Under the pieces are notes generated by a model, which made no database searches, was not told the DNA's origin, and saw only the letters and a program-made list of their open reading frames with translations. From assembly GCA_029262065.1 (NCBI GenBank), contig JAJDAC010000018.1, positions 62,001-126,000 on the forward strand: DNA of 64,000 nt, given 5' to 3'. Position 1 is the first letter of the stretch. The number at the start of each line of letters is the position of its first letter. Source of the DNA: Candidatus Krumholzibacteriota bacterium. GTDB taxonomy: Bacteria; Krumholzibacteriota; Krumholzibacteriia; JAJRXK01. The position numbers and the translations under genes are program-made. Shown one piece after another: positions 53,669-61,641 of the stretch.

Positions 53669-53739
53669 CGGCGCCTCCTTTTTTGATTGGCCGATAATGG
53701 TGCTGGGCACGGCGATACTGTGGCCAGTCTAACGACACA

Positions 53740-53761
53740 GGCCGCCCCATGGGGGGCGGCC
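53740..53761 (-). terminator. Hairpin terminator after the ThuA-like gene
   Basis: A perfect 9-bp G+C stem (GGCCGCCCC / GGGGCGGCC) with a 4-base loop, in the spacer after the minus-strand lipoprotein gene. No U-tract. Confidence 0.55.
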
Positions 53762-53797
53762 AGCATCGAATCACATATTCGCTCTGAGGTCTGGGCG

Positions 53798-54514
53798 CTA
53801 TTGCCGACTGATGAAGCCCACCGAGTTGGTCAGCAGCTTGTTCGTATCGGCATTCCACACGTTCTCGCCGCCGTACTCACCCGCGGCGTTCCATGCCACC
53901 ACACGCCCGCCACGAGTCCATGTGGTCACGGCGGCCGAAGAGCGGCTTCCCTGGATCAGACGAACCGCGCCGGACTTGGGAATCAGACTCGAGTACTGGT
54001 TGTCTTCGCCCGTGGCGAAAGTCGGGGGGAGCCCTTCGGTAACGGGGTGATCGACCATGACGCTGTAGGTTTCGCTGCCAGTGCCGTAGTAGCCACCGTA
54101 GTAAGCGGGGATCACCGAATTGATGGTCTGGTGGAAGCTACTGGCGTTCATGCTGTAGCACAGCCATTCGGTGGTCAGCAATCCGCCCCCGTCATTCACG
54201 AAGGACACCAATGCATCCTGGCCGGCTTGCGTCATGTTGTGGTTGTAGTCCACGCCGGTCAGCAGAACCACGGCGTCGACTTTGTCGAGTCCTTCACCGG
54301 TGAACTCGTAAAAAAGGCCGCCACTCTTGACGCGAAACCCAGCGCTTCTCAACTGGGCCTTCACGTGGGCTTCGCTGCCACCGTCTTCGAGCAGTAGAAT
54401 GGTCTTGCCGGTAAATTCAGGGGCCGTGGGATTGTCGCTGCCGCAGCCGGGTAGGACGAGGGCCGCCAAGGCCAATGCGATCAGTGCAGTGCGATGGATT
54501 CTGTTGGTCTTCAA
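53798..54514 (-). CDS. ThuA/GATase-like lipoprotein
   Basis: A 238-residue lipoprotein (lipobox VLPGC). The body has KTILLLEDGGSEAHVKAQLRSAGF, VDAVVLLTGVDYNHNMTQAGQDALVSFVNDGGGLLTTEW and DHPVTEGLPPTFATGEDNQYSSLI, which resembles ThuA-like class I glutamine-amidotransferase folds used for sugar or other small ligands. No catalytic triad is evident. TTG 54514 follows AGGAG. Whether it works with the diheme gene downstream is unclear, since a hairpin separates them. Confidence 0.75.
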   Translation of the reverse strand: MKTNRIHRTALIALALAALVLPGCGSDNPTAPEFTGKTILLLEDGGSEAHVKAQLRSAGFRVKSGGLFYEFTGEGLDKVDAVVLLTGVDYNHNMTQAGQDALVSFVNDGGGLLTTEWLCYSMNASSFHQTINSVIPAYYGGYYGTGSETYSVMVDHPVTEGLPPTFATGEDNQYSSLIPKSGAVRLIQGSRSSAAVTTWTRGGRVVAWNAAGEYGGENVWNADTNKLLTNSVGFISRQ

Positions 54515-54771
54515 TGTAAGTTCTCCTGGTCAATCTGTTTGAGTTGAAGCACGTGTTTGTCGTGCCCCCTGTACAGAGAGATGCGAAGCCAGGAAGGAAA
54601 CCGCGCAGAAGAACGACCGCCCCATTGGAATTGCGGGGTCATTCAACAACAAACCACTGTAAACAATACATTTACGACCTTGCTCCCCGGGCGAACGGCA
54701 CGTGGGTTACACTCGCGGAACCGAACCTCCAGCCATCTGGCGGTTCCAACCCAAAGAATCGGGAGCCGTCT

Positions 54772-56397
54772 ATGCAATCTTGTTCCTTCCTTCGTGCTGC
54801 TACCGTCGCCGTTGCCCTGCTCCTACTTCCCTCGGTCGCTCCCGCCCAGTGGGTAAGTTTTCAGGATGAAGTCGCCACTCGCCTGGTCCTTTCGTCGGTA
54901 CCCAGCAACGATGCGGAAGAGAAAGACCTGGCCGTCGGCGATCTCAACGGAGACGGACTCGACGATGTCATCGTGGTTCGAAAGGTGCCGTTTTCGAACC
55001 CCGGCGCACGTTCTGACGTGCTGCTCATGAACGAAAACGGAATCCTGGTGGATCGCACCGCCGATTTCGCGCCGGAGTTTCTCACCACGCTTACCGACGC
55101 ACGTGATGTGGTCATCGAAGATTTCACCGGCGATGGTTGGCCCGACGTGGTCATCGCCAACACGTTTCGCGAACAACCGCAGTTCTATCGCAACCGCAGA
55201 TTTGAAGGTACCGGTACGTGGCAAGGGTTGGTGCGCGAAACCGACCTTCGATTCCCTCTTATCCAACCGTTGGGTTCTCCGGGGCCCCTTTTCTGCGGAG
55301 TCGCCGCGGGCGACATCGACAACGACGCCGATGCCGACATCTACTTCTCGAATTACGACCCAGACTTCGTGGGAACCATCGACATCATGTTGAAGAACGA
55401 CGGACAGGGGTTCTTCACCGACGTGACCACGCCGCAACTGGGTACCTACGCCAACGTGGGATTCGGACCGGGCGTGGAGATCGTCGACATGAACGGCGAT
55501 GGCTGGAGGGACATCATAAAGATCTCTACGCTGTTCAGCGTGAGCCCCTGGAACGATATCGGAGTATTCGTTCTGTACAATTCTGGCCTGGGTATCTTCG
55601 ACCAGCTTCCCTTCCAGAAGATCAATTCGACCGATGACTACATGTTCGTAACGGGAAACCTCAACACGGACACATTGCCGGACATGTACCTGGTAACCGA
55701 CTTCGATGACCGCGTGGCCCTTCACACCGGAACCCAGCCCAATGGTCAGGCATCGTTCAGCATCAGCACGACCGCGGGGGTCAGCCGAACCGATCGCTTC
55801 GGTGGCAACCTCCAGTTGATCGATATCGACCGAGATGGCGACCAGGACGTGGCCATATCTCCGATCGATGTCGACATCCAGAACTGCTCAGGACCCGAGG
55901 CGCGGGAATTCTGTCTCCTTCGCAACGACGGCAACGGAGTCATGGACGACCCCTACCTCGCCGATCAGAACTGGCACGTACGACCCCACGACTTCGCGTT
56001 CGTCGACCTCGACCAGGACCGATGTTTCGACATCGTCATGGGGCTGTGCGATGGATACGCGGTGTTCGTGCAACAGAACTGCGCCCCGGTAGCCGCCGAA
56101 TTGCCGTTGGCCACCTCGCGCATCTCGTTGCGCGCCGGACCCAATCCCAGCTCGGGTTTCGTGAACCTGGCGTTGGCCGCCGACGTGTTGCCCGGAGAGC
56201 GCGTGGTAGTGGAGTTGTTCGACGCCAGGGGCAGCCGGGTGCGCACGCTATGGACCGGGTCGGCCGCCGATGCGCCAACCGATCTACGTTGGAACGGTCG
56301 CGATGATTCTGGTCGGGCGGTGGTCAGCGGCGTGTACTTCGCCCGCGTGACGGCGGGTGCGATGTCAGCCCAGGAGAAGGTGCTGCTCCTGCGTTAA
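54772..56397 (+). CDS. Secreted VCBS/FG-GAP repeat protein with FlgD-type C-terminal domain
   Basis: The 541-residue product starts MQSCSFLRAATVAVALLLLPSVAPA (signal peptide). Calcium-binding FG-GAP/VCBS repeats run through the body: DLAVGDLNGDGLDDVIVV, IEDFTGDGWPDVVIAN, AAGDIDNDADADIYFSN, IVDMNGDGWRDIIKI, LIDIDRDGDQDVAIS and FVDLDQDRCFDIVMG. The end has AGPNPSSGFVNLAL, ARGSRVRTLW, RWNGRDDSG and SGVYFARV. It is an integrin-like propeller, likely surface exposed. GGGAGC precedes ATG 54772; the frame extends upstream but without a signal peptide. Confidence 0.87.
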   Translation: MQSCSFLRAATVAVALLLLPSVAPAQWVSFQDEVATRLVLSSVPSNDAEEKDLAVGDLNGDGLDDVIVVRKVPFSNPGARSDVLLMNENGILVDRTADFAPEFLTTLTDARDVVIEDFTGDGWPDVVIANTFREQPQFYRNRRFEGTGTWQGLVRETDLRFPLIQPLGSPGPLFCGVAAGDIDNDADADIYFSNYDPDFVGTIDIMLKNDGQGFFTDVTTPQLGTYANVGFGPGVEIVDMNGDGWRDIIKISTLFSVSPWNDIGVFVLYNSGLGIFDQLPFQKINSTDDYMFVTGNLNTDTLPDMYLVTDFDDRVALHTGTQPNGQASFSISTTAGVSRTDRFGGNLQLIDIDRDGDQDVAISPIDVDIQNCSGPEAREFCLLRNDGNGVMDDPYLADQNWHVRPHDFAFVDLDQDRCFDIVMGLCDGYAVFVQQNCAPVAAELPLATSRISLRAGPNPSSGFVNLALAADVLPGERVVVELFDARGSRVRTLWTGSAADAPTDLRWNGRDDSGRAVVSGVYFARVTAGAMSAQEKVLLLR

Positions 56398-56424
56398 CGC
56401 GACGAGACCAGAGCACAAACGAAA

Positions 56425-56454
56425 GGGCCCCGCCTCCATACGGAAGCGGGGCCC
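56425..56454 (+). terminator. Rho-independent terminator
   Basis: A 9-bp G+C stem (GGGCCCCGC / GCGGGGCCC) with further TCC/GGA pairing inside, then ATTTTCT. Confidence 0.85.
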
Positions 56455-56515
56455 ATTTTCTACCGGACCGGATTCAACTCAGAAAGCTGAATCGGTCTGG
56501 AGTGTGGAACAACTA

Positions 56516-56806
56516 CTACCAGCGGCCGCCGCCACCACCGCCGCCACCACCACCGGTGCGACGGGGACGATCCTGGGCCTCGTTGATCTTCAGATCACGG
56601 CCATCCATGTTGTGGCCGTTCAGGGCCTCAATGGCCGCCATGGCCGCGTCGTCGTCCATCTCCACGAATCCAAATCCGCGGGGACGGCCGGTCTCACGGT
56701 CGTTGATCAACGCAACAGAGTGCACCGTGCCATGCTTGGCGAACATTTCGTTAACTTCGGTCTCGGTTGCACTGAAGGGCAGGTTGCCCACATAAAGCTT
56801 CTTCAA
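56516..56806 (-). CDS. RRM-type RNA-binding protein (cold-inducible type)
   Basis: A 96-residue single RRM domain with RNP2 (KLYVGNLPF) and RNP1 ([10 protein letters not shown]), followed by a run of ten glycines and Arg-Trp. Such small proteins are induced by cold and bind RNA. The start is TTG 56806 after GGAGAAG. A roughly 180-base structured leader precedes it. Confidence 0.9.
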   Translation of the reverse strand: MKKLYVGNLPFSATETEVNEMFAKHGTVHSVALINDRETGRPRGFGFVEMDDDAAMAAIEALNGHNMDGRDLKINEAQDRPRRTGGGGGGGGGGRW

Positions 56807-56985
56807 GTTCTTACTTCTCCAAGAACTGGCGTAACCAGTTCAACAAAGCGCTCGGGGTCATGCCGCGGATCGGATGGATCCCTGCGCCCAACAAATGCCC
56901 CGCATCGTGCGGGACGTCATCTCCCGATAGTCGGGAGAATCCATAGGCGAACCAGATTGGGTTCGCTTTAACTCGGAGAGAAAGG
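56807..56985 (-). promoter_or_regulatory. Structured 5' leader of the RRM gene
   Basis: Four perfect hairpins in series: 56823-56841 (7 bp), 56899-56913 (6 bp), 56920-56938 (8 bp) and 56947-56966 (7 bp). The one nearest the gene lies just before the ribosome site. This suggests control by RNA folding, for example temperature or autoregulation by the RRM protein; no known riboswitch family is recognised. Confidence 0.5.
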
Positions 56986-57066
56986 TAGTAGTTTCCCTCA
57001 ATACCGCCACCTTTCCGCCAGAGCCCAGCCCAGAAACCTACCGCACAATATTGGCCAAGGGCAGCA

Positions 57067-57660
57067 CTAGGGGTTCATGGACCGCCCGAATCCGCCCATG
57101 AAAAGGAACTCATTCACGGGCCGTCGACTGCGCGGAGACTGGTCTCGTTGCCCCATTTCGCCTTCCAGGGGCCCGGGATAGCCTATGGCAAACGCTGTCA
57201 GGGCTTCGTGGTCGACGGGGATGGCGAATACCTCGCGGGCCTTGTCGGGCAGGATTCCAATCATTTGGTGGACGGCCAAACCCCGGGCCGTGGCTTCCAG
57301 CGAAAGGTTGGACACAGCCAGGCCCAGGTCGTGGTGGGCGGCCAGATTGGGCCTGCCGTTGCGGGCGAATTTCAGACTCACCATCCCCAGCACCAGAACC
57401 GGCGCATGCTTGGCCCACGCCTGATTTGGCTCGACCAGGCAGGACAAGAGGCGCTCGAACTCCTTCGGGTCATCCTGGGTGGCGACCAGGAAGCGCCACG
57501 GCTGTTCGTTGTACGAAGACGGCGCCCACCGCGCGGCCTCGAACAGGCTGAGGAGGTCGTTCGCATCCACCGGCCGATTGCTGAACGAGTACGGACTCCA
57601 GCGCTGGGCGATGAGGTCGTGTACGGGGTGGTCGACGACCGCCTTCTTTACATCGTTCAT
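57067..57660 (-). CDS. Nitroreductase-family protein
   Basis: A 197-residue FMN enzyme: LIAQRWSPYSFSNRPVDANDLLSLFEAARWAPSSYNEQPWRFLVA, AHHDLGLAVSNLSLEATARGLAVHQMIG and FAIGYPG. It reduces nitro compounds, quinones or other acceptors with NAD(P)H. It resembles the small, single-domain group found widely in stress contexts. It ends in a conserved-type RRPVNEFLF. Confidence 0.92.
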   Translation of the reverse strand: MNDVKKAVVDHPVHDLIAQRWSPYSFSNRPVDANDLLSLFEAARWAPSSYNEQPWRFLVATQDDPKEFERLLSCLVEPNQAWAKHAPVLVLGMVSLKFARNGRPNLAAHHDLGLAVSNLSLEATARGLAVHQMIGILPDKAREVFAIPVDHEALTAFAIGYPGPLEGEMGQRDQSPRSRRPVNEFLFMGGFGRSMNP

Positions 57661-57685
57661 TGCGTATCCTTTTGCTTGGTGACGG

Positions 57686-58240
57686 TCACGGCTGGTTGAG
57701 CTCCTTGAACAACCAGGTCCGCGCGAACGCCCATCGCCGCCGAACCGTACGCTCGCCGATTTCCAACAGGGTGGCGATCTCGGGCTCGGTCAACCCCCCG
57801 AAGTACTTCAACTCCACGATCTGGCGATCCTGCGCAGAGTGGGCATCGAGCCGATCGAGCACTTCGTTCAACTCGAGCATGTCGAAGGCCGGCTCTTCGA
57901 CGGAGGCCGAGTCATGGAGCGTTACCCGAAACAGATCGCCGCCATGCTTCACGCGTTTCCGGCGCCGGGCGTGGTCCACCAAAATGCGCCGGATCTGCAC
58001 GGCGGCAATACACACGAAGTGGGCCCGGCTCTCCCATCGAACCGAGTGCTGCTGGGCCAACTTCACGTAGGCCTCGTGCACCAGCGCGGTGGGCTGGAGC
58101 GTGTGATCGGGGCGTTCGAGCCGAAGATGGCGCGCCGCCACGGCCCGCAACTCGTCATAGACAAGTGCCAACGCCTCATCGACGGACTGACCGGGTGGCG
58201 GATCCGGTGGAGATGGAGGGTTGGTGGGGTCGTCTGTCAT
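57686..58240 (-). CDS. ECF sigma factor, Sig-70_X6/TIGR02999-like
   Basis: A 184-residue sigma factor with LVYDELRAVAARHLRLERPDHTLQPTALVHEAYVKLA (region 2 with the family's HTLQPTALVHEAY hallmark), RRILVDHARRRKRVKHGG and region 4 (QIVELKYFGGLTEPEIATLLEIGERTVRRRWAFARTWLFKEL). The family often pairs with Ser/Thr kinases or phosphorelay proteins, but none lies beside it here. A TATACT box is 10 bases before its ATG. It is divergent from the SGNH hydrolase gene. Confidence 0.9.
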   Translation of the reverse strand: MTDDPTNPPSPPDPPPGQSVDEALALVYDELRAVAARHLRLERPDHTLQPTALVHEAYVKLAQQHSVRWESRAHFVCIAAVQIRRILVDHARRRKRVKHGGDLFRVTLHDSASVEEPAFDMLELNEVLDRLDAHSAQDRQIVELKYFGGLTEPEIATLLEIGERTVRRRWAFARTWLFKELNQP

Positions 58241-58297
58241 GGTAGGATCAAGTATACGACAACTTCCCCACCGACCTCCTGAAAGGTGGAGTGAACA

Positions 58298-60190
58298 GTG
58301 CGCATTTCTGTATTGCTCTCGCTAATCGTCTTGGTGATTGCGCCCGCTGCCCAGGCACAGGACTTTTCCGCGCTCTCACGACTGCACGCGGCCGCCCCCC
58401 GATTGGCCGAGCCCAAGCGTCTGCCCTCCGCTCCCCGCGTATTGATCGCCGGCGATAGCTGGGCGCAATTCATGTGGGACGATGGTGCGCACGATACGTT
58501 GCTGGAGCGATTTGGGCTGTCGGACCAGTCGTCCCTGAGCCTTTCCCTGGGGTCCAATCCGGGCACCGGTTACTCGGGCCCGGAGTACGCCATCTCGGGC
58601 AGCGAAGCGCGCGAATGGGCCAACACCGCGAGCTACCCGTGGATCGCCAACGTGGTCAGCACTCTTCAGGCCAATCCCACGATCGACTGGGTGATCCTGA
58701 GCATTGGCGGCAACGACGCACTGGCCGGGCGCAGCGGCGGCGGCTGGTACAAGGACATGGACCTGGACGTCCCGGGCAGCGAGCAGGCGTTCTTCGATCA
58801 ACTGGAAGTCGATACCTTCGTGATCATCGACGCCGTCCTGGCCGTACGTCCAGACATCCGCGTGATGATCTCGAGCTACGACTACCCCAATTTCAACGTG
58901 GGATTCTGGTGCTTCACGTTCGCCTGCCCCAAGCGCGATGATCTCAGCCGTGACCCCAACAACGACCTGATCACCGACGCCGAGATCAACGCACTGATGG
59001 TCGACGTGGAAACGCGACGTCGGGATTGGGCCGCCAACAACGCACGCGTGGTGTTGGACAATTCCATTGGCTTGATGCACCACGTCTACGGCGATGGCGC
59101 GACCGGGCCCCGGCTACTGGCACGACCCGGCGTTGCCGCCCCCGACTACCTTCCCTTTCCCGGCGGTAACCCGCTTCTGCCTAGCCTGCGCGACAACTTC
59201 CGGTTGGCGGGAATCCTCGATGCCGACCCCATTCACTTGACGCCCGAGGGCTACCGACACAAGGCGGGGCAACAGGTCTGGGCGCACGTACTTCGCGGCG
59301 TCGTACCCGTGCCGGACCTACGATTGCAATCGGTGGGCGGAGCAACCGACGGTTGGACCAACGGGATCTCGGTTTCGACGAGCGAGCTTTCGGTGGGCGA
59401 CGACGGCACCAACCGGGTGGCCTCCATTCTTCAGTTCGACACGGCCGCCATCACACCTGGGGCTACCGTTACTGGCGCAACCCTCTGGTTTACTCGCACC
59501 GGTGCTTCGGGGCCAAATCCGTTCGCAACGCAATCCCTCGGCAATGCAAAGCTCGATTTGTCGACCAGCGGTTTCGGCACGCCAGGAGTGGTTGAACCCG
59601 GTGATCTGGACGCAGCGGCCGACGCGACCGACGTGGGGACTTTCGTGGGAACAGTATCTGGAAACGGCGCCACCCTGCGTGTGGATCTGGGTTCCAGTGC
59701 CTTGAGCATTCTCGGCGGCAGCAACCTGACCGAATTCCGCATCTCTTTCGACAGCATCGATGCCGGCGAAGGGCGCGTGGTTCTCGCGGACGGTGACGTA
59801 GGAACGTGGACCCCCAACGGATTGTCCACATTCGCGGAGACGCTGGGCTCGGCCGCGCCCGTACTGGAACTACTCGTCGACACCACCACGCCGGCCCCAC
59901 TTCCACTGGCAACCACGGTCACGCTTCACGCGCCTCGACCCAACCCCTTCAATCCCGCTACCGAGATCTCCTTCGAGCTTACGCGCCGTGCGCACGCGCG
60001 GTTGACCGTCCACGATGTACGAGGCCGCCTGGTCAGGGTGCTGAAAGATGGAGACTTCCAGGCGGGAATCCACCGCCTACGGTGGGATGGTCGTGACGAC
60101 CGGGGAGCACCGCTGGCATCGGGAGCTTACCTTGTCCGGGCATTCGCGCAGGGAGAAGTCGCGGTACAAAGAGCGATTCTCGTGCGCTGA
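58298..60190 (+). CDS. Secreted SGNH/GDSL hydrolase with FlgD-type C-terminal domain
   Basis: A 630-residue exported enzyme (signal peptide RISVLLSLIVLVIAPAAQA). The catalytic blocks are RVLIAGDSWAQF (block I, Ser), SIGGNDAL (block III) and DPIHLTPEGYRH (block V, Asp-x-x-His). A second beta domain (about 355-530) and the C-terminal sorting-type domain (RPNPFNPATEISF, VRGRLVRVL, RWDGRDDRG, ASGAYLVRA) follow. It probably removes acetyl or acyl groups from extracellular polymers. GTG 58298 follows GGTGGAG. Confidence 0.9.
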   Translation: MRISVLLSLIVLVIAPAAQAQDFSALSRLHAAAPRLAEPKRLPSAPRVLIAGDSWAQFMWDDGAHDTLLERFGLSDQSSLSLSLGSNPGTGYSGPEYAISGSEAREWANTASYPWIANVVSTLQANPTIDWVILSIGGNDALAGRSGGGWYKDMDLDVPGSEQAFFDQLEVDTFVIIDAVLAVRPDIRVMISSYDYPNFNVGFWCFTFACPKRDDLSRDPNNDLITDAEINALMVDVETRRRDWAANNARVVLDNSIGLMHHVYGDGATGPRLLARPGVAAPDYLPFPGGNPLLPSLRDNFRLAGILDADPIHLTPEGYRHKAGQQVWAHVLRGVVPVPDLRLQSVGGATDGWTNGISVSTSELSVGDDGTNRVASILQFDTAAITPGATVTGATLWFTRTGASGPNPFATQSLGNAKLDLSTSGFGTPGVVEPGDLDAAADATDVGTFVGTVSGNGATLRVDLGSSALSILGGSNLTEFRISFDSIDAGEGRVVLADGDVGTWTPNGLSTFAETLGSAAPVLELLVDTTTPAPLPLATTVTLHAPRPNPFNPATEISFELTRRAHARLTVHDVRGRLVRVLKDGDFQAGIHRLRWDGRDDRGAPLASGAYLVRAFAQGEVAVQRAILVR

Positions 60191-60208
60191 TTCCACGGTA
60201 AGAAAAAA

Positions 60209-60234
60209 CGCCCCGCTTCGGATGAAGCGGGGCG
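60209..60234. terminator. Bidirectional terminator
   Basis: A perfect 11-bp stem (CGCCCCGCTTC / GAAGCGGGGCG) with a 4-base loop between convergent genes. The six As at 60203-60208 read as a U-tract on the minus strand after the fasciclin gene, so it is a classic terminator in that direction. Confidence 0.9.
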
Positions 60235-60283
60235 CCTTGTTGCAGACTCGGCCAAAGTCCGAGTGCCAAGTTGTCGTTCAGCT

Positions 60284-60865
60284 CTAGCGGCTGGCCTTCG
60301 GCTCGGCCGGAATGAGCACCTTGTCGATCACGTGGATGATGCCGTTGCTGGTCATGATGTCAGCCTTCACCACGGTGGCTCCATCGATCATCAGCTTCTC
60401 GGTCTTCTTGTCGAAGTTCACCTTGAAGCTCTGACCGTTCAGGGTTTCGCCAGCCTTCAGCGTCACGGCTACCTCGGCGGGTACCTTCGCCGCGACCACG
60501 TGGTAGGTCAGGATGGCGATCAACTTCTCTTTGTTCTCGGGCTTGAGCAGACTCTCGACCGTGCCTTCGGGCAGGGCCGCGAAGGCATCGTCGGTGGGAG
60601 CAAAAACGGTGAAAGGACCCTCACCCTTCAGGGTCTCGACCAGGCCCGCGGCTTTCACGGCGGCAACCAGGGTCTTGAAACTACCGGCGGCCACGGCGGT
60701 ATCGACGATGTCGGCCTTGGCCACGGCGGTCTCGGTATGACCTTCGGCGTGCTTGTGATCGTCACCCACGCCACAGCTACCGCAATGGGCGGAAACAGGG
60801 GCGACCGCGAGGGCCAGGACGAACAGGGCGGCCACGGCCGCAACCAGGCTGCTTGTGCGATTCAT
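60284..60865 (-). CDS. Secreted fasciclin-domain protein
   Basis: A 193-residue protein with signal peptide ([21 protein letters not shown]), a Cys/His-rich segment ([17 protein letters not shown]) and one FAS1 domain: [51 protein letters not shown] and [16 protein letters not shown]. Fasciclin domains mediate adhesion. The His-rich segment might bind metal. ATG 60865 is used; an adjacent ATG lies one codon upstream. Confidence 0.9.
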   Translation of the reverse strand: MNRTSSLVAAVAALFVLALAVAPVSAHCGSCGVGDDHKHAEGHTETAVAKADIVDTAVAAGSFKTLVAAVKAAGLVETLKGEGPFTVFAPTDDAFAALPEGTVESLLKPENKEKLIAILTYHVVAAKVPAEVAVTLKAGETLNGQSFKVNFDKKTEKLMIDGATVVKADIMTSNGIIHVIDKVLIPAEPKASR

Positions 60866-61164
60866 CATTTGGATTCTCCGTTGAAGTGGTTTCTCTTTGC
60901 GGCCGTTGGGCCAGTGTCGCAAAGGATTTCGTCCAGCACCCCGGGTTGGATTCAACGAAATGCGATATTCCTTCGCACTTCGCACACCACAACCCTGCGT
61001 GATTTCCCCCACTTCGCCACGGGCCGGCAGACCATCGTTCCTCGTGAAAGCGCACGAATACCGTAGAATACGCGGTTTACGGCTGGAACAGCGATTGCAC
61101 CTTCCCGGGGCAATGGGTCCGCATTCAGCTGTCCTTCCAACTTCGTGGAATGGGAACCAGAACA
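60866..61164. other. Divergent gene-free spacer
   Basis: About 300 bases separating the fasciclin (minus) and prepilin (plus) starts. It must hold both promoters. No convincing -35/-10 pair, RNA or gene is visible to me. Confidence 0.4.
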
Positions 61165-61641
61165 ATGGAGAGGTATCACAGGGGAAGCTGCGCCCATTCG
61201 CACGGCTTTACCCTGATCGAGTTGATGATCGTCATCCTCATCATCGGCATCCTGGCTGCCGTGGGGATACCGAACTACATCAACTATCAGAAAAACGCCA
61301 AAGTCGCGCGTACGGCTCAGGAGCTGCGATCACTATCGCAGGCGTTTGTCGCGTACCTCGCGGAGAACGGTGACTACCCACCCGACAGCCACGCCACGCT
61401 GCCGGCCGGTATGGAACTGTATATCAACCCGGCCATCTGGGCCGACGGCACTCCCATAGGCGGAAGCTATAATTGGGAAGGACCCGATACGTATCCGTAC
61501 GCGGGGCTCGCCATCCTGGACCCGACGATCGAAGCCAGGTATGTGGTCGCGTTGGACGCAATGTTGGACAACGGCGACCTGGCCACTGGCCGCTTTCGCA
61601 ACGGAACAAGCGGTCGACCCACCCTGATCATCGAAGAGTAA
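61165..61641 (+). CDS. Type IV pilin / pseudopilin-like prepilin
   Basis: The 158-residue product has the class III prepilin signal: [18 protein letters not shown] (Gly-Phe cleavage site, Glu5) then [40 protein letters not shown], a GspG-like segment. It would be processed by a prepilin peptidase and built into a type IV pilus or type II secretion pseudopilus. No other pilus gene is nearby. ATG 61150 is an alternative start. Confidence 0.88.
   Translation: MERYHRGSCAHSHGFTLIELMIVILIIGILAAVGIPNYINYQKNAKVARTAQELRSLSQAFVAYLAENGDYPPDSHATLPAGMELYINPAIWADGTPIGGSYNWEGPDTYPYAGLAILDPTIEARYVVALDAMLDNGDLATGRFRNGTSGRPTLIIEE

Noticed and set aside
54823-55725. 300-codon minus-strand open frame
   Set aside because: Shadow of the VCBS-repeat gene; its Val/His-rich composition mirrors Asp-rich repeats on the coding strand.
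56518-56556. Short GCC/GCCACC-like repeat resembling a repeat array
   Set aside because: It is the coding run for ten glycines at the end of the RRM protein.
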